Source: Chitinophagaceae bacterium
GTDB lineage: Bacteria > Bacteroidota > Bacteroidia > Chitinophagales > Chitinophagaceae
Assembly (NCBI GenBank): GCA_025363075.1
Contig: JANYEP010000146.1
Span: 1 to 42,364, forward strand
Length of the DNA: 42,364 bases
Reading direction: 5' to 3'
The stretch's first letter is position 1. The number at the start of each line of letters is the position of its first letter. The translations under genes were made by a program, and so were the position numbers. The notes under the pieces are model-generated. The model did no database searches and was not told the origin of the DNA. It saw only the letters and a program-made list of their open reading frames with translations. Shown here one piece after another: positions 30,040 to 40,682 of this stretch.

Positions 30040-31026
30040 TTAGTTATTTTCTAAAATTTGAATGAATTGTTGGGCGTATTTTTTTTGATATTTATCTTCA
30101 TTATTTAACGAAAAGTTTGGCTCGTGAGAACTATAGCTGTCATTGAATGAATTGGAAATAGCTATTGCAATTTCTTGAATAGAACTGGTGTCATTTATAG
30201 GATAAAAAAGATGGTGTGGTACAAATTCTGTATGCCCACCCACAGCAGACAAACAACACTTAACATTTAATACACTTGCCTCTAATGCAGTAATACCAAA
30301 AGGTTCAGCAGGATGCAATGAAATAAAACTGTTGCATTCTGCCAATATTTTATACTTGATTTCTGCATCAACATAACCATAAAAATGGTTATGCTCATTT
30401 TTATAATTTTCTTGCAAATAATTCAATTGTGACCCACTACCAACAATATCCACAAAAACGTTTTGCTGTGTTTGTTGTCTTATTAAATTAACAGCTTGCA
30501 AAATTTTTTCTACGCCTTTTTCCTTTAACACTCTCCCTACAAATGCAATGCTATTAGGCTTTTTAGCAATAGATGATGAATTATTAAATGCTGAAAAGAA
30601 ATCGTGTGGTAAAATATTATGAATGACTTTATGAATCTTTATGCTATAAAAATTTTCAGAAACAAACTTTGTTAAGTATGATACAGCAACTGTTTTTCTA
30701 TTGAACTTAGAAAACAGCCAATGAAAAAAAACAACCAATTTATACCTTAAAGAATTAAGGTATTCTCGTTGAGGAAACCCGTGAATAACAAATATTGATT
30801 GCCTGAAAAACAAACCCCAAAAACCATAGTGCAAATTGGTAATAGCGTAGTTTTTATTTTTGCTAAAAATGTTGGCTAAAGAGACTTTCAAAGCATTTGA
30901 GTAGGAAGTAATACAAGTTACATTGTAGCCCAGCTTTTCCATTCCACTTTTGATGCTTAAACATACTTCTGCAACACCACCAGTATTTGATGGATAAAAA
31001 ATAAGTATGTTTTTATTGTTAGTCAT
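30040..31026 (-). CDS. Glycosyltransferase family 4
   Basis: ILIFYPSNTGGVAEVCLSIK, AFVGRVLKEKGVEKILQAV, SLHPAEPFGITALEASVLNVKCCLS. Confidence 0.9.
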   Translation of the reverse strand: MTNNKNILIFYPSNTGGVAEVCLSIKSGMEKLGYNVTCITSYSNALKVSLANIFSKNKNYAITNLHYGFWGLFFRQSIFVIHGFPQREYLNSLRYKLVVFFHWLFSKFNRKTVAVSYLTKFVSENFYSIKIHKVIHNILPHDFFSAFNNSSSIAKKPNSIAFVGRVLKEKGVEKILQAVNLIRQQTQQNVFVDIVGSGSQLNYLQENYKNEHNHFYGYVDAEIKYKILAECNSFISLHPAEPFGITALEASVLNVKCCLSAVGGHTEFVPHHLFYPINDTSSIQEIAIAISNSFNDSYSSHEPNFSLNNEDKYQKKYAQQFIQILENN

Positions 31027-31031
31027 CTATT

Positions 31032-31871
31032 TTAAAAAGTAGGCTGAATGTCTTTTTTTGTAGGATTACAAACAGAATTTTTGTTACTATACATTTGTTT
31101 ATAATCCACTTTTACATTATCGCTTTTGGCTATCAAATCTTTTTTTACAAATGTAATTTCCATTGATGCTGCAAAGTTTTCATCTATCATTTTTGCGTAA
31201 TTGTTGTTATGTACAAAAACAATGTCAAATGCTTGCTTTAGTTGTGTTACAAGGTTTATAAACTGTTCTTTTCTTTCATCAACATTATGCCATTCTATTG
31301 CAAAACAATTTATGTATTTATAATATTTCTCCAACTCATTCAGTACATCATACTCACTTCCCTCAATATCCATTTTTACAAAAACACTATTTTCAGTTAA
31401 TTCATTTTCGCTCAGAATTTTGATGAATAATTCTGTTGGCGAAATGAATAGGTTGTCGTTTTTATTTGAGAAAAATTTTTGTATAAAAATTGCTTTATTG
31501 TTTACAAAAAATTGATTCCATTTCTTACTTAAACCAATGCTGTTAATAATGTATTTTTTGAAGAAAAAGGGAATATGCAATGGTTGCTTGATGCTATAAT
31601 AACCAAACTTTGCTATGGCTTTTATGAAGTAGGTTTTATAAAATTTGGGGCTAACACTTGCATCTACCAAGTAAGTATGCAAATTGTTTTTGTTGTAGTT
31701 ATTAAATTCGGTTTCAAATTCCCAATTAATAAATACACCCAAGCCTATCAACACTTTTGACTGATGAATAGTTGATTGTTTAATAAAATATCCACCATCA
31801 AAATCGCTTCCAATTCTCACTAAATCCTTAATTGGTTTTGGCGTAAGCAAATTATATAAAGTTGAAGACAT
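31032..31871 (-). CDS. FkbM family methyltransferase
   Basis: VFVKMDIEGSEYDVLNEL plus RIGSDFDGGYFI. Confidence 0.85.
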   Translation of the reverse strand: MSSTLYNLLTPKPIKDLVRIGSDFDGGYFIKQSTIHQSKVLIGLGVFINWEFETEFNNYNKNNLHTYLVDASVSPKFYKTYFIKAIAKFGYYSIKQPLHIPFFFKKYIINSIGLSKKWNQFFVNNKAIFIQKFFSNKNDNLFISPTELFIKILSENELTENSVFVKMDIEGSEYDVLNELEKYYKYINCFAIEWHNVDERKEQFINLVTQLKQAFDIVFVHNNNYAKMIDENFAASMEITFVKKDLIAKSDNVKVDYKQMYSNKNSVCNPTKKDIQPTF

Positions 31872-31873
31872 AG

Positions 31874-32866
31874 TTATTTATTTTTTCCTATAAAGACCCA
31901 ATTACAATACTTAAAAAGATACACCGAATACAATGCAATCATTAAAAAATAAATCATTACATCAATACTAAAAATTACTGGAATGGTTTTAAATAAAATA
32001 TACTTAGATGCAGCAATAGCAAGACTTACACCAAGCGATACAAGAGTGATAACTCCTACAATGCCCAGCATTTTACTTTTGTTAATGAAAGCAAAAATGG
32101 TGTTACTTTTTGTGTAAATCATCAACAATAAAAAGCCAACAATAAAGTAGCAACTTCGTATAAGTTCTAATCCAAAACCATTGCCATTATTAGCACTCTG
32201 GTTGTAAATAACAGTTATTGCTTCATAAACAATTAATGGAAATAATTTATACATCAATGCCTTGGTGTCAATTAATTTATTACTGTTTTTTTTGTTAGTG
32301 AGTTGAAAAATATTTTTATTGGTTAAATAGATGTACAACAAATAAACAAGCTGAATTAAAATATTAAACGCAACAAATACTATCCACAAATTATTTTGTT
32401 GTATGAAGCTTTTTGAAGTGATTAAAAGCAACAAAATAATGGTTGGCGACAATGCCTGATATACAACAAAGCTTAAGGACTGTGTTGATTTTAAAATGAT
32501 ACGATACAACACATCGGCATACATTTGAAACGGAATGATGAAAGTGCTTGCCAGCAACCATTTTAAGTAAATGTGATTGAATGAAAGACAATAATAGCTT
32601 ACTAAACTTAATGCAATGCAAGCAACAAAAACAATGATTGTTTTACGAAAAAACAACCTTGAAACCAAAGAATTGTTTTGTGTAATTTTTTCGGAATAAC
32701 CTCCATCAATTAAATAAACAAACAACGATAGGAAAATGTATTGATGAAAGAATTGCTTTAACTCGTAAGTAAATTGATATTGGTAAGCAATGGTTATTAA
32801 ACCCATAAAAACACCAATACACCTTATTAAGAAAAATAATATTACTTTTTTATCTAATAGCTTCAA
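31874..32866 (-). CDS. Polytopic membrane protein, possible short Wzx-like flippase
   Basis: 330 aa, about 9-10 TM; position between the putative polymerase and glycosyltransferases. Confidence 0.55.
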   Translation of the reverse strand: MKLLDKKVILFFLIRCIGVFMGLITIAYQYQFTYELKQFFHQYIFLSLFVYLIDGGYSEKITQNNSLVSRLFFRKTIIVFVACIALSLVSYYCLSFNHIYLKWLLASTFIIPFQMYADVLYRIILKSTQSLSFVVYQALSPTIILLLLITSKSFIQQNNLWIVFVAFNILIQLVYLLYIYLTNKNIFQLTNKKNSNKLIDTKALMYKLFPLIVYEAITVIYNQSANNGNGFGLELIRSCYFIVGFLLLMIYTKSNTIFAFINKSKMLGIVGVITLVSLGVSLAIAASKYILFKTIPVIFSIDVMIYFLMIALYSVYLFKYCNWVFIGKNK

Positions 32867-34019
32867 TGGTTGTTTTTTTATAATTCCATAAAACTGCTAC
32901 AAAATAAAAAATAGCATAAATCAACATATAATAAATCGTTCTATCTATTAGCTCTACAAATGTGCCTCGCCAAAAAAAACCAAACTTTGCAATTAAGTGT
33001 GGAAACACAAAACGGTTGAGCATACTGGGTTTTCTATTATCGAAATAAGCACACATAAACCCCAATAAAAGAAACAAAATTATATAACCAACAATGCCTT
33101 CTGTGTATGCTTCATAAATAGGATTGCCTCCTGTTCCAAAATGGTGATCTCCCTCTGGGCCAATGGTTAATCGAGTTTCAATCCAGTCCATTCTTATTTT
33201 GTAACTTCCTAAATCAAATAATTTTTTATACCCAAAAATATCAGCATTTAAAAAAGAATATAACAGACCAGCACCAACCAAGTGCATATTTTTAAACATA
33301 CCCATTGGCGTGTAAACCATAAATAAAATGGGAGAACCATAAATGTAAAACGAGATAAATGTGAAATCTCCACCTAACCTATTGCCAATAAAAAAAGGCA
33401 TTACTATTAAAAGAAATGCAAATAAAATTATGAATAGAATGTACTTTCTTATAAAAGATTTGATGATTGGATAAACAAAAAAGAAAACAGGAAGCAGTGC
33501 CTGAAAAACAAAAAAACGAGGGCCAGAAGTAGAGATAATAAATCTTGGCAACACTATCAAACCCAATAAAATCAGTAGTTTTCGAGAAGGAATGCTGCTT
33601 GTGTAACCAGCAAATAAAAATGATAGTGCCAATAAATGAGCATATAAAATAATGCTTTCGATTGTTGTTGTTGGTTCTACATCTCCATAGCCAAATTGAA
33701 TAATACGTATATAAACTATAATTGAAACAACAATTGCTGGAGGAAACAAAAAGTAAGTTAACTTCTTTCCTATTTCCCAAAATGTTGGTTGATATTTACT
33801 AAAACTATCGTAGCTAACAACAACTTTTTTTCGAGTAATAAAATAACCGATTAAAAACAAAATAAAGCCCCCAACTAATAACCAGAAATATTCTGTAGGG
33901 TCTTGTTGAAAGTCTAAAACTTCATTGATGCTTGAAAATAACAGCACAAAACAGCTTGGTGCAAACTGGAAGAAAATAAATGAAGCAGCACAAATAACAA
34001 ATAAAGAATTGTACTTCAT
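32850..34019 (-). CDS. O-antigen/EPS polymerase-like membrane protein (Wzy-like)
   Basis: 389 aa polytopic; large loop with GPEGDHHFGTGGNPIYEAYTEG typical of polymerase-type proteins. Confidence 0.75.
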   Translation of the reverse strand: MKYNSLFVICAASFIFFQFAPSCFVLLFSSINEVLDFQQDPTEYFWLLVGGFILFLIGYFITRKKVVVSYDSFSKYQPTFWEIGKKLTYFLFPPAIVVSIIVYIRIIQFGYGDVEPTTTIESIILYAHLLALSFLFAGYTSSIPSRKLLILLGLIVLPRFIISTSGPRFFVFQALLPVFFFVYPIIKSFIRKYILFIILFAFLLIVMPFFIGNRLGGDFTFISFYIYGSPILFMVYTPMGMFKNMHLVGAGLLYSFLNADIFGYKKLFDLGSYKIRMDWIETRLTIGPEGDHHFGTGGNPIYEAYTEGIVGYIILFLLLGFMCAYFDNRKPSMLNRFVFPHLIAKFGFFWRGTFVELIDRTIYYMLIYAIFYFVAVLWNYKKTTIEAIR

Positions 34020-35075
34020 CTATGCTGATTGTAGCGTTTTAACTTTCTTTTGCTCATCTAAAAAATAAAACATAAAAAAGAGAATACTAAAAAAAATACC
34101 TCCAATAAAACTACCTATTGCTGCTGACATCAACCTGCCCATTTTTTTATTTTGCAATGGCGATGCAGGTCTATCAATTATTTGCATTAAAGGTGTTTCT
34201 TTCTTTAAGGTAAGTTGTGCTATTTGTAAGTTCTTTAAAAGTTCGGTATATAACACTGTATTTACTTGCATTTGGGATTGCTGAATTTGTGTTGGCGAGC
34301 GAAGTTGTTGCTTTAATGGATTAACGTTTAAATCACTCATTTCAGCAATGGTGGTAATGCCTCCATATAGTTTTTCTCTCACAGAATCTGCCTGATGCTG
34401 AATGATAGCAAGGCTTGAACGTGTTTTTCCAGTTTTATATTCTAAGTAGTTTTCTACAACATTCTGAACAAGATTTTCGGTAAAAATTTTGGCAAAATCT
34501 TCATTATTATCAGCATAAGAAACAAAATACATATCTGCCTTTCTATCAACTTTATCAATTACCAATTTGTTTTTTTGAATATCAGCAATTACTAAATTCA
34601 AGATACTATCCTGAAGTCGTTTATCTTCTATATTAAAGAAATTTGTTTGTCTTAAATCTACAAATCCAGTTCTTCCATTGTATTTTTTTAATTGATGATT
34701 TTTAATAAAAGCCTCTATCAATTTTATATCACTTTTAGCATCCATTTTTGAGTAGAGCGTCTTTTTTACCATCAATTGGCTACGCATTAATGCCAATAAA
34801 TTTTCTCCAGAATATGCACCTTCGCTTCCCATATTTAAGTCAATTCCAAATTGTGTTGCTAAGCTTGCATAACCACCAAGTTTTCCTCCTTTATCATTAT
34901 CTGTAAAAAATGTTTCTGTTGCTGTATAGACTGCATCTTGAAAATAAACATAAACTGCAGATGATAAACCAATAAGCACACTTAATAATATAACTGTCCA
35001 TTTTTTAGCAAGTAGTTTATTAAATGCTTTTTTTGCACTAATAATTTGTGTTGTAATTGATGAATTATTTTCCAT
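34020..35075 (-). CDS. Wzz/chain-length determinant-like protein
   Basis: Two terminal TM helices; KKWTVILLSVLIGLSSAVYVYFQDAVYTATETFF; C-terminal MQIIDRPASPLQNKKMGRLMSAAIGSFIGG. Confidence 0.9.
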   Translation of the reverse strand: MENNSSITTQIISAKKAFNKLLAKKWTVILLSVLIGLSSAVYVYFQDAVYTATETFFTDNDKGGKLGGYASLATQFGIDLNMGSEGAYSGENLLALMRSQLMVKKTLYSKMDAKSDIKLIEAFIKNHQLKKYNGRTGFVDLRQTNFFNIEDKRLQDSILNLVIADIQKNKLVIDKVDRKADMYFVSYADNNEDFAKIFTENLVQNVVENYLEYKTGKTRSSLAIIQHQADSVREKLYGGITTIAEMSDLNVNPLKQQLRSPTQIQQSQMQVNTVLYTELLKNLQIAQLTLKKETPLMQIIDRPASPLQNKKMGRLMSAAIGSFIGGIFFSILFFMFYFLDEQKKVKTLQSA

Positions 35076-35092
35076 TAATATTTTTGTAAATT

Positions 35093-37573
35093 CTACTTTT
35101 TTGTAACATTTATAATTGCAATTATAATACCTGCCAAACTACCTATTGCACTTGCAATACCTATTGTTTCGGCAGTAGTTAGTTTTTTGCCAATGTTAAC
35201 ATTCACCCTTGGTACAAACACTTCACTACCTTCATCTACCTTAGGGTATGTTTTAAAAAACAAGAATTTTTTTGTTTTGGCAGCAACACCATTTGCATTT
35301 AAAACTATTACACGCCTTTTTGCTGCATTGTCAGTAAAGCCTCCTGCACGTTCAATATAGTATTTCAAATTTTGGTATGGCACGTACACAACTTCTGTAG
35401 GAAACAACACTTCGCCATTCACCTTTATTTCTCTTTTTTGTTTAGGAACATTTACAATATCATCTTCTTGCAAATAAATATTTTCAAGGCTATTTGTATC
35501 TGCCAAAAGTTTATCTACATTCAGTCCAATTTTAAATGTTGGATTAGCATATTCGCTTGTTACACTTGAGCTGCTATCTTTAATCTGGGATTTTAATTTC
35601 TTAAAATAAATATCTGCAGTATCTTTTAAAATATTGGCTTTATTTGTTCTTGTAATATAAACACCTTTTGGAAAAGCTGAATTAGTTAATCCTCCAGCAC
35701 GATTGATTAAACTACTCACTTTCTCATTTCTGTTTGCAATGATGTAACTACCAGGGTATAAAACTTCACCTTCAATTTTTACTTTTGCCTGACTTTTATA
35801 ACCAGGCTTTACACGAATGGTAACAATATCCCAAGGTTTCAGTTTTACATCAATACCTTTTAAATCCAAATCTTTTTGGCTGTTTATGTTTATTACATTT
35901 GATAGTTCATTCGACTTTGAATCATATTTATCCAAATCAATCCTACTGGCAATTTCTATTCTTTCAATTGTTGATGCATCTGTGTAACCACCTGCTGCAA
36001 AAATCAAATCTTTCAATGTTTGATTTTCATAATATGGGTAAACATTAGGCTTTTTTACTTCACCCTGAATGGTTACAGTGTATTCTTGTTTATAGTCTTT
36101 ACTTAAACCAATTTCGACCTCATCATTCTTCTTTAAGTCAATATCCTTTTGCTTACCATTCATTATATCCAAAGGATTAAATGATAACATTTCCTTGCTA
36201 TAATCGTCATTTGTTCTTTTAATAATACCACGTTGAGTAAAGGCTTCTGGCGTTAAGCCATCAGCGTTTTGTATAAGCTTGTTTAATGTTAATCCTTGTG
36301 ATAATTCATACAAACCTGGACGATATACTGCACCTGTTAAAGTTATTTTATTTGCAAACCTATCCAGCACTTTTCCAACCTCAATAATATCACCATTCGT
36401 TGGTATGTAACTATTGTAATCTGCCTTGTAAACATCTTTAATTTTTTTCTCTTTATCGGTAGTTTGAATAATGTGTACAGAAGCACTATAAGCATTGGGT
36501 GCAAAGCCACCTGCATACTCAAATATTTTAGCTATAGGTTCATTGTCTATTCCTTCAAATACAGCAGGCTTATTAATTTCGCCACTTAAAGTCATCAATC
36601 TTTTTGCACTTGGAATACGAATTACATCCCTGTCATTAAGCCTTACATCACTGCTTTGGTCAGCGTTTAGCAAGAATTTATACGCATCAAACTTTTTTAC
36701 AACTTTATTATTTCTTATCAATTCAATATTACGCAAAGAGCCAGTTTCATTTGGCCCACCACAAGCATACAAAGCATTAAACAAACTTGCTAAAGATGAT
36801 AATGTATAAGTACCAACTTTTCTTGCATCACCAATAACTGTAATTTTTATACTGCGAATTTTACCAATACTTACTTGCAAATTAGACTTACCATTATTGA
36901 TGCTCGCATAACCGCTTTTAGTCATTCTTTCTTTGATTCGTTTGGTTGCTGTTTCTACACTTGCACCATTAACATCAATCAATCCTACGTTTGGAATAGC
37001 AACTTTTCCTTCTGGGCTTACAGTAAGTTTATGGTTTACTTCTTGATAGCCATATACATCAACAATTAATTCATCATCTGCACCAATAACATAGTTTGAG
37101 GGAGTTGGAATTCTAAGGTTGGGTTCAAAAGTAATGTTGTCATTATTAAACAAATCACCACCAAAAATGTAGGTAGAAAAAGTTTTTTCTTTTAGCTTTT
37201 TTAGGTCTTTGTCAAAGCCAGTGGTGTCTGTGCTTCTGCCACCTTCAAGTTTATCTTTTTTGGCTTTATCATCAATTTTCTTTTTTAAATCTGGTGTAAT
37301 GGAACTTGCATCAAGCCTTGCCAACCTTGCCCTTAACTTTACAATTTCTGTAGTAGGAAAACCACGTTGAATAGCCAGTTGCTCTGCCTGACTTTCGCTT
37401 AAACCACTTTGTTGAAGTTGTGCTTTGTATTGCAAAATTTCTTCATCGGTAAGCATATCTACTTTTATAGTTGATATATCTTTTCCCTTTAATAAATCTT
37501 GGGAATAAGAATTTATTGTTAATAACGAAAACATAACAAGAATAAAAATCTTGCTTTTAAAAAAACGAATCAT
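35093..37573 (-). CDS. Polysaccharide export protein with multiple SLBB domains
   Basis: Poly_export motif YVIGADDELIVDVYGYQEVNHKLTVSPEGKVAIPNVGLIDV and repeated SLBB units. Track start 37615; the signal peptide MIRFFKSKIFILVMFSLLTINSYSQ favours 37573. Confidence 0.92.
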   Translation of the reverse strand: MIRFFKSKIFILVMFSLLTINSYSQDLLKGKDISTIKVDMLTDEEILQYKAQLQQSGLSESQAEQLAIQRGFPTTEIVKLRARLARLDASSITPDLKKKIDDKAKKDKLEGGRSTDTTGFDKDLKKLKEKTFSTYIFGGDLFNNDNITFEPNLRIPTPSNYVIGADDELIVDVYGYQEVNHKLTVSPEGKVAIPNVGLIDVNGASVETATKRIKERMTKSGYASINNGKSNLQVSIGKIRSIKITVIGDARKVGTYTLSSLASLFNALYACGGPNETGSLRNIELIRNNKVVKKFDAYKFLLNADQSSDVRLNDRDVIRIPSAKRLMTLSGEINKPAVFEGIDNEPIAKIFEYAGGFAPNAYSASVHIIQTTDKEKKIKDVYKADYNSYIPTNGDIIEVGKVLDRFANKITLTGAVYRPGLYELSQGLTLNKLIQNADGLTPEAFTQRGIIKRTNDDYSKEMLSFNPLDIMNGKQKDIDLKKNDEVEIGLSKDYKQEYTVTIQGEVKKPNVYPYYENQTLKDLIFAAGGYTDASTIERIEIASRIDLDKYDSKSNELSNVININSQKDLDLKGIDVKLKPWDIVTIRVKPGYKSQAKVKIEGEVLYPGSYIIANRNEKVSSLINRAGGLTNSAFPKGVYITRTNKANILKDTADIYFKKLKSQIKDSSSSVTSEYANPTFKIGLNVDKLLADTNSLENIYLQEDDIVNVPKQKREIKVNGEVLFPTEVVYVPYQNLKYYIERAGGFTDNAAKRRVIVLNANGVAAKTKKFLFFKTYPKVDEGSEVFVPRVNVNIGKKLTTAETIGIASAIGSLAGIIIAIINVTKK

Positions 37574-37687
37574 AAGCTTTGAAACTATTTTATTAACCAC
37601 AGGTTTATACAACACAATGTGGGTTAAAGAAAAATTAGAGTAGAATTAAAATAATATGCTTTTTATTTGAATTGGAGGAAAGCAAAT

Positions 37688-38896
37688 TTAGGGATTCGAC
37701 TCATTTAAACAAGAAATCCATTGGTTGTTTAAAATTTGGCTATTGTATTTTTCCCTTACACAAGTAAAGGCATTGCTTCTTTTTTGCTTAATTATTTCTT
37801 TGTTTTCGACAATTGATTTAAGTGTTTTGTAAAAATCTTCCTGCATTTTTTCAATTTGTTTCAACTCTTTTATTTGTTGCAAATAATTGGCTGCATTAAA
37901 ATCAATGGAATTGTAAGACGAATTATTAACAATCCAACCTGCATTATTTTCTAAAACCAAATTTCCCAAATCTGACCAAGAGGGACAAATGGCAAGAATG
38001 GCAAGACCACCAGCCATCATTCCATAAGTTTTACTTGGCAAGCAAACAGTAGCACCACCAGGCAATAAAGTAACCAAACCAATGTGGTAATTTTTTATAT
38101 CCTCACGCCAAACACTACTATTAACTGCTGGAATAATTTTTATAGGATAATCTTTTAGCGAATCTTGTAGAAATTGTGCCTGAGCTCCACTTAAATAAAA
38201 ATTAAATTCAAATTCATTTTTTAAATCTGATTCAAATAAAAATTTGATACATTTTATAATTGAATTTGCATCGTGCAAATGCCCCAATTGACCACCATAA
38301 TGAATAATAATTTTTCCATCAACACTTAATTCAGGAAAAGTATTATCGTAAAGAGATAAGTCTGTTGAAATATGAATTACATCGCTACTGTTGGGTTTCA
38401 GCCATCTTGTTTCTGCGTGAGATTTTAAAAATTCTCCCAAATAAACTGTACCATTACAATATTTAAAATTTGCTTTTGTAATTTTTCCAATTGCTTTTGC
38501 AAGCAACCCATTTTGTTTTATAGCACCAGCAATTTCAATGGCATCTGGGTACAAATCATATAGTAAATGAACGACTTTTATCTTTCTCCAACTAACAAAA
38601 AACTTAGTTAAAACAGGAGCAAAAAATGTATTACTCGTTACAATAAAAATGCTATTTTTAGGGCTTGTTATTGCTTTACAAACCAACATCAAAGGGTAAA
38701 AAACATACATCTGAATTCGCAGGTATATTTTTTTGAATCCTTTATTCTTTGCAGCAAATCGGTAATCCTGTTCCTTAACTAAAAATATAGGCTCAACCTC
38801 TGTTCCATTAGCAGCAAGGGTTTTGCCTAAAAAGAAAAAGTAATCCATACCAACATTACTGGCAATAAATACTTTTAGTTTTTTCTGTTCTGCCAT
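37688..38896 (-). CDS. Glycosyltransferase (WbuB/GT4-like)
   Basis: 402 aa; [44 protein letters not shown]. Confidence 0.85.
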   Translation of the reverse strand: MAEQKKLKVFIASNVGMDYFFFLGKTLAANGTEVEPIFLVKEQDYRFAAKNKGFKKIYLRIQMYVFYPLMLVCKAITSPKNSIFIVTSNTFFAPVLTKFFVSWRKIKVVHLLYDLYPDAIEIAGAIKQNGLLAKAIGKITKANFKYCNGTVYLGEFLKSHAETRWLKPNSSDVIHISTDLSLYDNTFPELSVDGKIIIHYGGQLGHLHDANSIIKCIKFLFESDLKNEFEFNFYLSGAQAQFLQDSLKDYPIKIIPAVNSSVWREDIKNYHIGLVTLLPGGATVCLPSKTYGMMAGGLAILAICPSWSDLGNLVLENNAGWIVNNSSYNSIDFNAANYLQQIKELKQIEKMQEDFYKTLKSIVENKEIIKQKRSNAFTCVREKYNSQILNNQWISCLNESNP

Positions 38897-39927
38897 GCTT
38901 CATATATTTCTTCAAAAGTTGTTTGTAAAGATTTTGTGATGTCCCAATTTGGATAATGGGATTTCATTTTTCTTAAATCACTGTAGTAACAAATATGGTC
39001 GCCAATTCTGTTGGTTTCATCATATTTATATTTCATTGGCTTACCACTTATTTTAGAAATAATATCGAATGCTTCTAAAATAGAACAAGTATTATCCTTT
39101 CCGCCTCCAAGATTATACACTTCTGCAACACGAGGTGCTGCAATAAATTCTTCTATAAAACGAGCCACATCATAAGAATGAATATTATCTCTTACCTGTT
39201 TGCCTTTGTAGCCAAAAACGGTGTATTCTTTTTCTTCCAGATTACATTTTACCAGATAACTTAAAAAACCGTGTAACTCAACACCACTGTGGTTTGGGCC
39301 AGTTAAACAACCTCCACGCAACACACAACTTGGCATATTAAAATATCGCCCATACTCCTGTACAGAAATATCAGCAGAAACCTTAGAAGCACCAAATAAA
39401 CTATGCTTGCATTGGTCTATTCTAAAACTTTCTGGAATACCATTTTCATAATTTTTATCTGCATAATCCCACCTTGTTACAAGCTCGTTCATTTCAATTT
39501 CGTTAGGTGCATCGCCATAAACTTTATTGGTACTCATATGCACAAATGGAACAGTTGTATTGTATCTTCTTGTAGCTTCAAGCATATTGAAAGTGCCAAC
39601 TGCATTGGTATCAAAATCTTCAAAAGGAATAGCTGCAGCCTTGTCGTGGCTTGGTTGTGCAGCTGTATGCACAATAGCATCGGGTTTTACAGTTGCAATT
39701 AAATCTATCACACCATTTCTATCTCTAATGTCAACTTCGTGATGCACAAAATTTTCAATAGCGTTTTGCAACCTGTTTTGATTCCATCGTGTATCGCCAC
39801 TTGCACCAAAAAATACTGCACGTTGGTTGTTGTCAACACCGTGAATTTGCCATCCTAAATTTCCAAAGTGAATGCAAACTTCAGAGCCTATTAAGCCTGA
39901 AGAGCCAGTAACTAAAAGTTTTTTCAT
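38875..39927 (-). CDS. NAD-dependent epimerase/dehydratase, CDP-paratose 2-epimerase-like
   Basis: [104 protein letters not shown]. Confidence 0.88.
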   Translation of the reverse strand: MKKLLVTGSSGLIGSEVCIHFGNLGWQIHGVDNNQRAVFFGASGDTRWNQNRLQNAIENFVHHEVDIRDRNGVIDLIATVKPDAIVHTAAQPSHDKAAAIPFEDFDTNAVGTFNMLEATRRYNTTVPFVHMSTNKVYGDAPNEIEMNELVTRWDYADKNYENGIPESFRIDQCKHSLFGASKVSADISVQEYGRYFNMPSCVLRGGCLTGPNHSGVELHGFLSYLVKCNLEEKEYTVFGYKGKQVRDNIHSYDVARFIEEFIAAPRVAEVYNLGGGKDNTCSILEAFDIISKISGKPMKYKYDETNRIGDHICYYSDLRKMKSHYPNWDITKSLQTTFEEIYEAWQNRKN

Positions 39928-39953
39928 TTGATTGTTTATGTTTGAGAGTTATG

Positions 39954-40682
39954 TTAAAATATAATAGCAATGATTGCAATGGTAAGTGCAAGCAAAGCCA
40001 GCAATAATGCTGTATTATTTTGGGTTGTGTTTGCTGGAATTTCTTTTACAATAGTTGTATTACCTGCAATTTCTACTGCAACAGCAACAGCAGTTTCTTC
40101 TGTATGAGAAATTGAAATATTCATACCTGCAAATTCTGGCTTGCCACTTGAGTTATGAGTTATTGTAAGCTGATTATACTTCGTGTTTTTATAAGTATTA
40201 TTTGCTTTTACAATAGCTTCTTTTGCTGCAAACAACCCAGCAAAACTTGCATAAACACTGGGCTGTAGAATGCAATAGGAGATTTCTTTTTCGCTAAAAT
40301 TATCTGTGTAAAAACCTTCGTTTCTAAAGTCGTTTGTTTTAGGTAAGGAAGAAATTTGTTCTATGTCAATACCAATGCCCCTAACCCCTGAAGGGGAATA
40401 AGAATTGTTAATTGGTTGATTAGTTGATTGGTTAGTTGGGGTAATGATTATCGAATTGTCGAATTGTTGAATTGTCGAATTTCCATTTAATTTACTTTCA
40501 AGTTCTCCATAAGTTTCAATGCTTGAATAGTCATTTACAACAAACCCAGCATCAGCAAGTTTGCCATACATTCTATGCACAAAAATGCTGCTCTTTAATG
40601 CCTGACGATTGATTAAAGTGTTTGCTGTTATTGAGTTTGCATCAACTTGCAAAAATTGTGATATAATTTCTTTTGGTTGCAT
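39954..40682 (-). CDS. ACP-like domain fused to 4'-phosphopantetheinyl transferase (AcpS-like) with C-terminal TM anchor
   Basis: GIGIDIEQISSLP...FYTDNFSEKEISYCILQ...FAAKEAIVKA; LTITHNSSGKPEF...ISISHTEE; N-terminal MQPKEIISQFLQVDANSITANTLINRQ... is ACP-like; C-terminal LLLALLALTIAIIAIIF. Track start 40712. Confidence 0.82.
   Translation of the reverse strand: MQPKEIISQFLQVDANSITANTLINRQALKSSIFVHRMYGKLADAGFVVNDYSSIETYGELESKLNGNSTIQQFDNSIIITPTNQSTNQPINNSYSPSGVRGIGIDIEQISSLPKTNDFRNEGFYTDNFSEKEISYCILQPSVYASFAGLFAAKEAIVKANNTYKNTKYNQLTITHNSSGKPEFAGMNISISHTEETAVAVAVEIAGNTTIVKEIPANTTQNNTALLLALLALTIAIIAIIF
40376..40488. repeat. Low-complexity/short-repeat segment inside the phosphopantetheinyl transferase gene
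   Basis: Minus strand: AATTCGACAATTCAACAATTCGACAATTCGATAATC..AACTAACCAATCAACTAATCAACCAATTAACAATTC..CCCCTTCAGGGGTTAGGGG. Confidence 0.7.

Noticed and set aside
33379-33780. 133-aa minus-strand ORF inside the Wzy-like gene
   Set aside because: Alternate frame of a polytopic membrane protein; composition is Cys/Tyr/Ser-rich noise.
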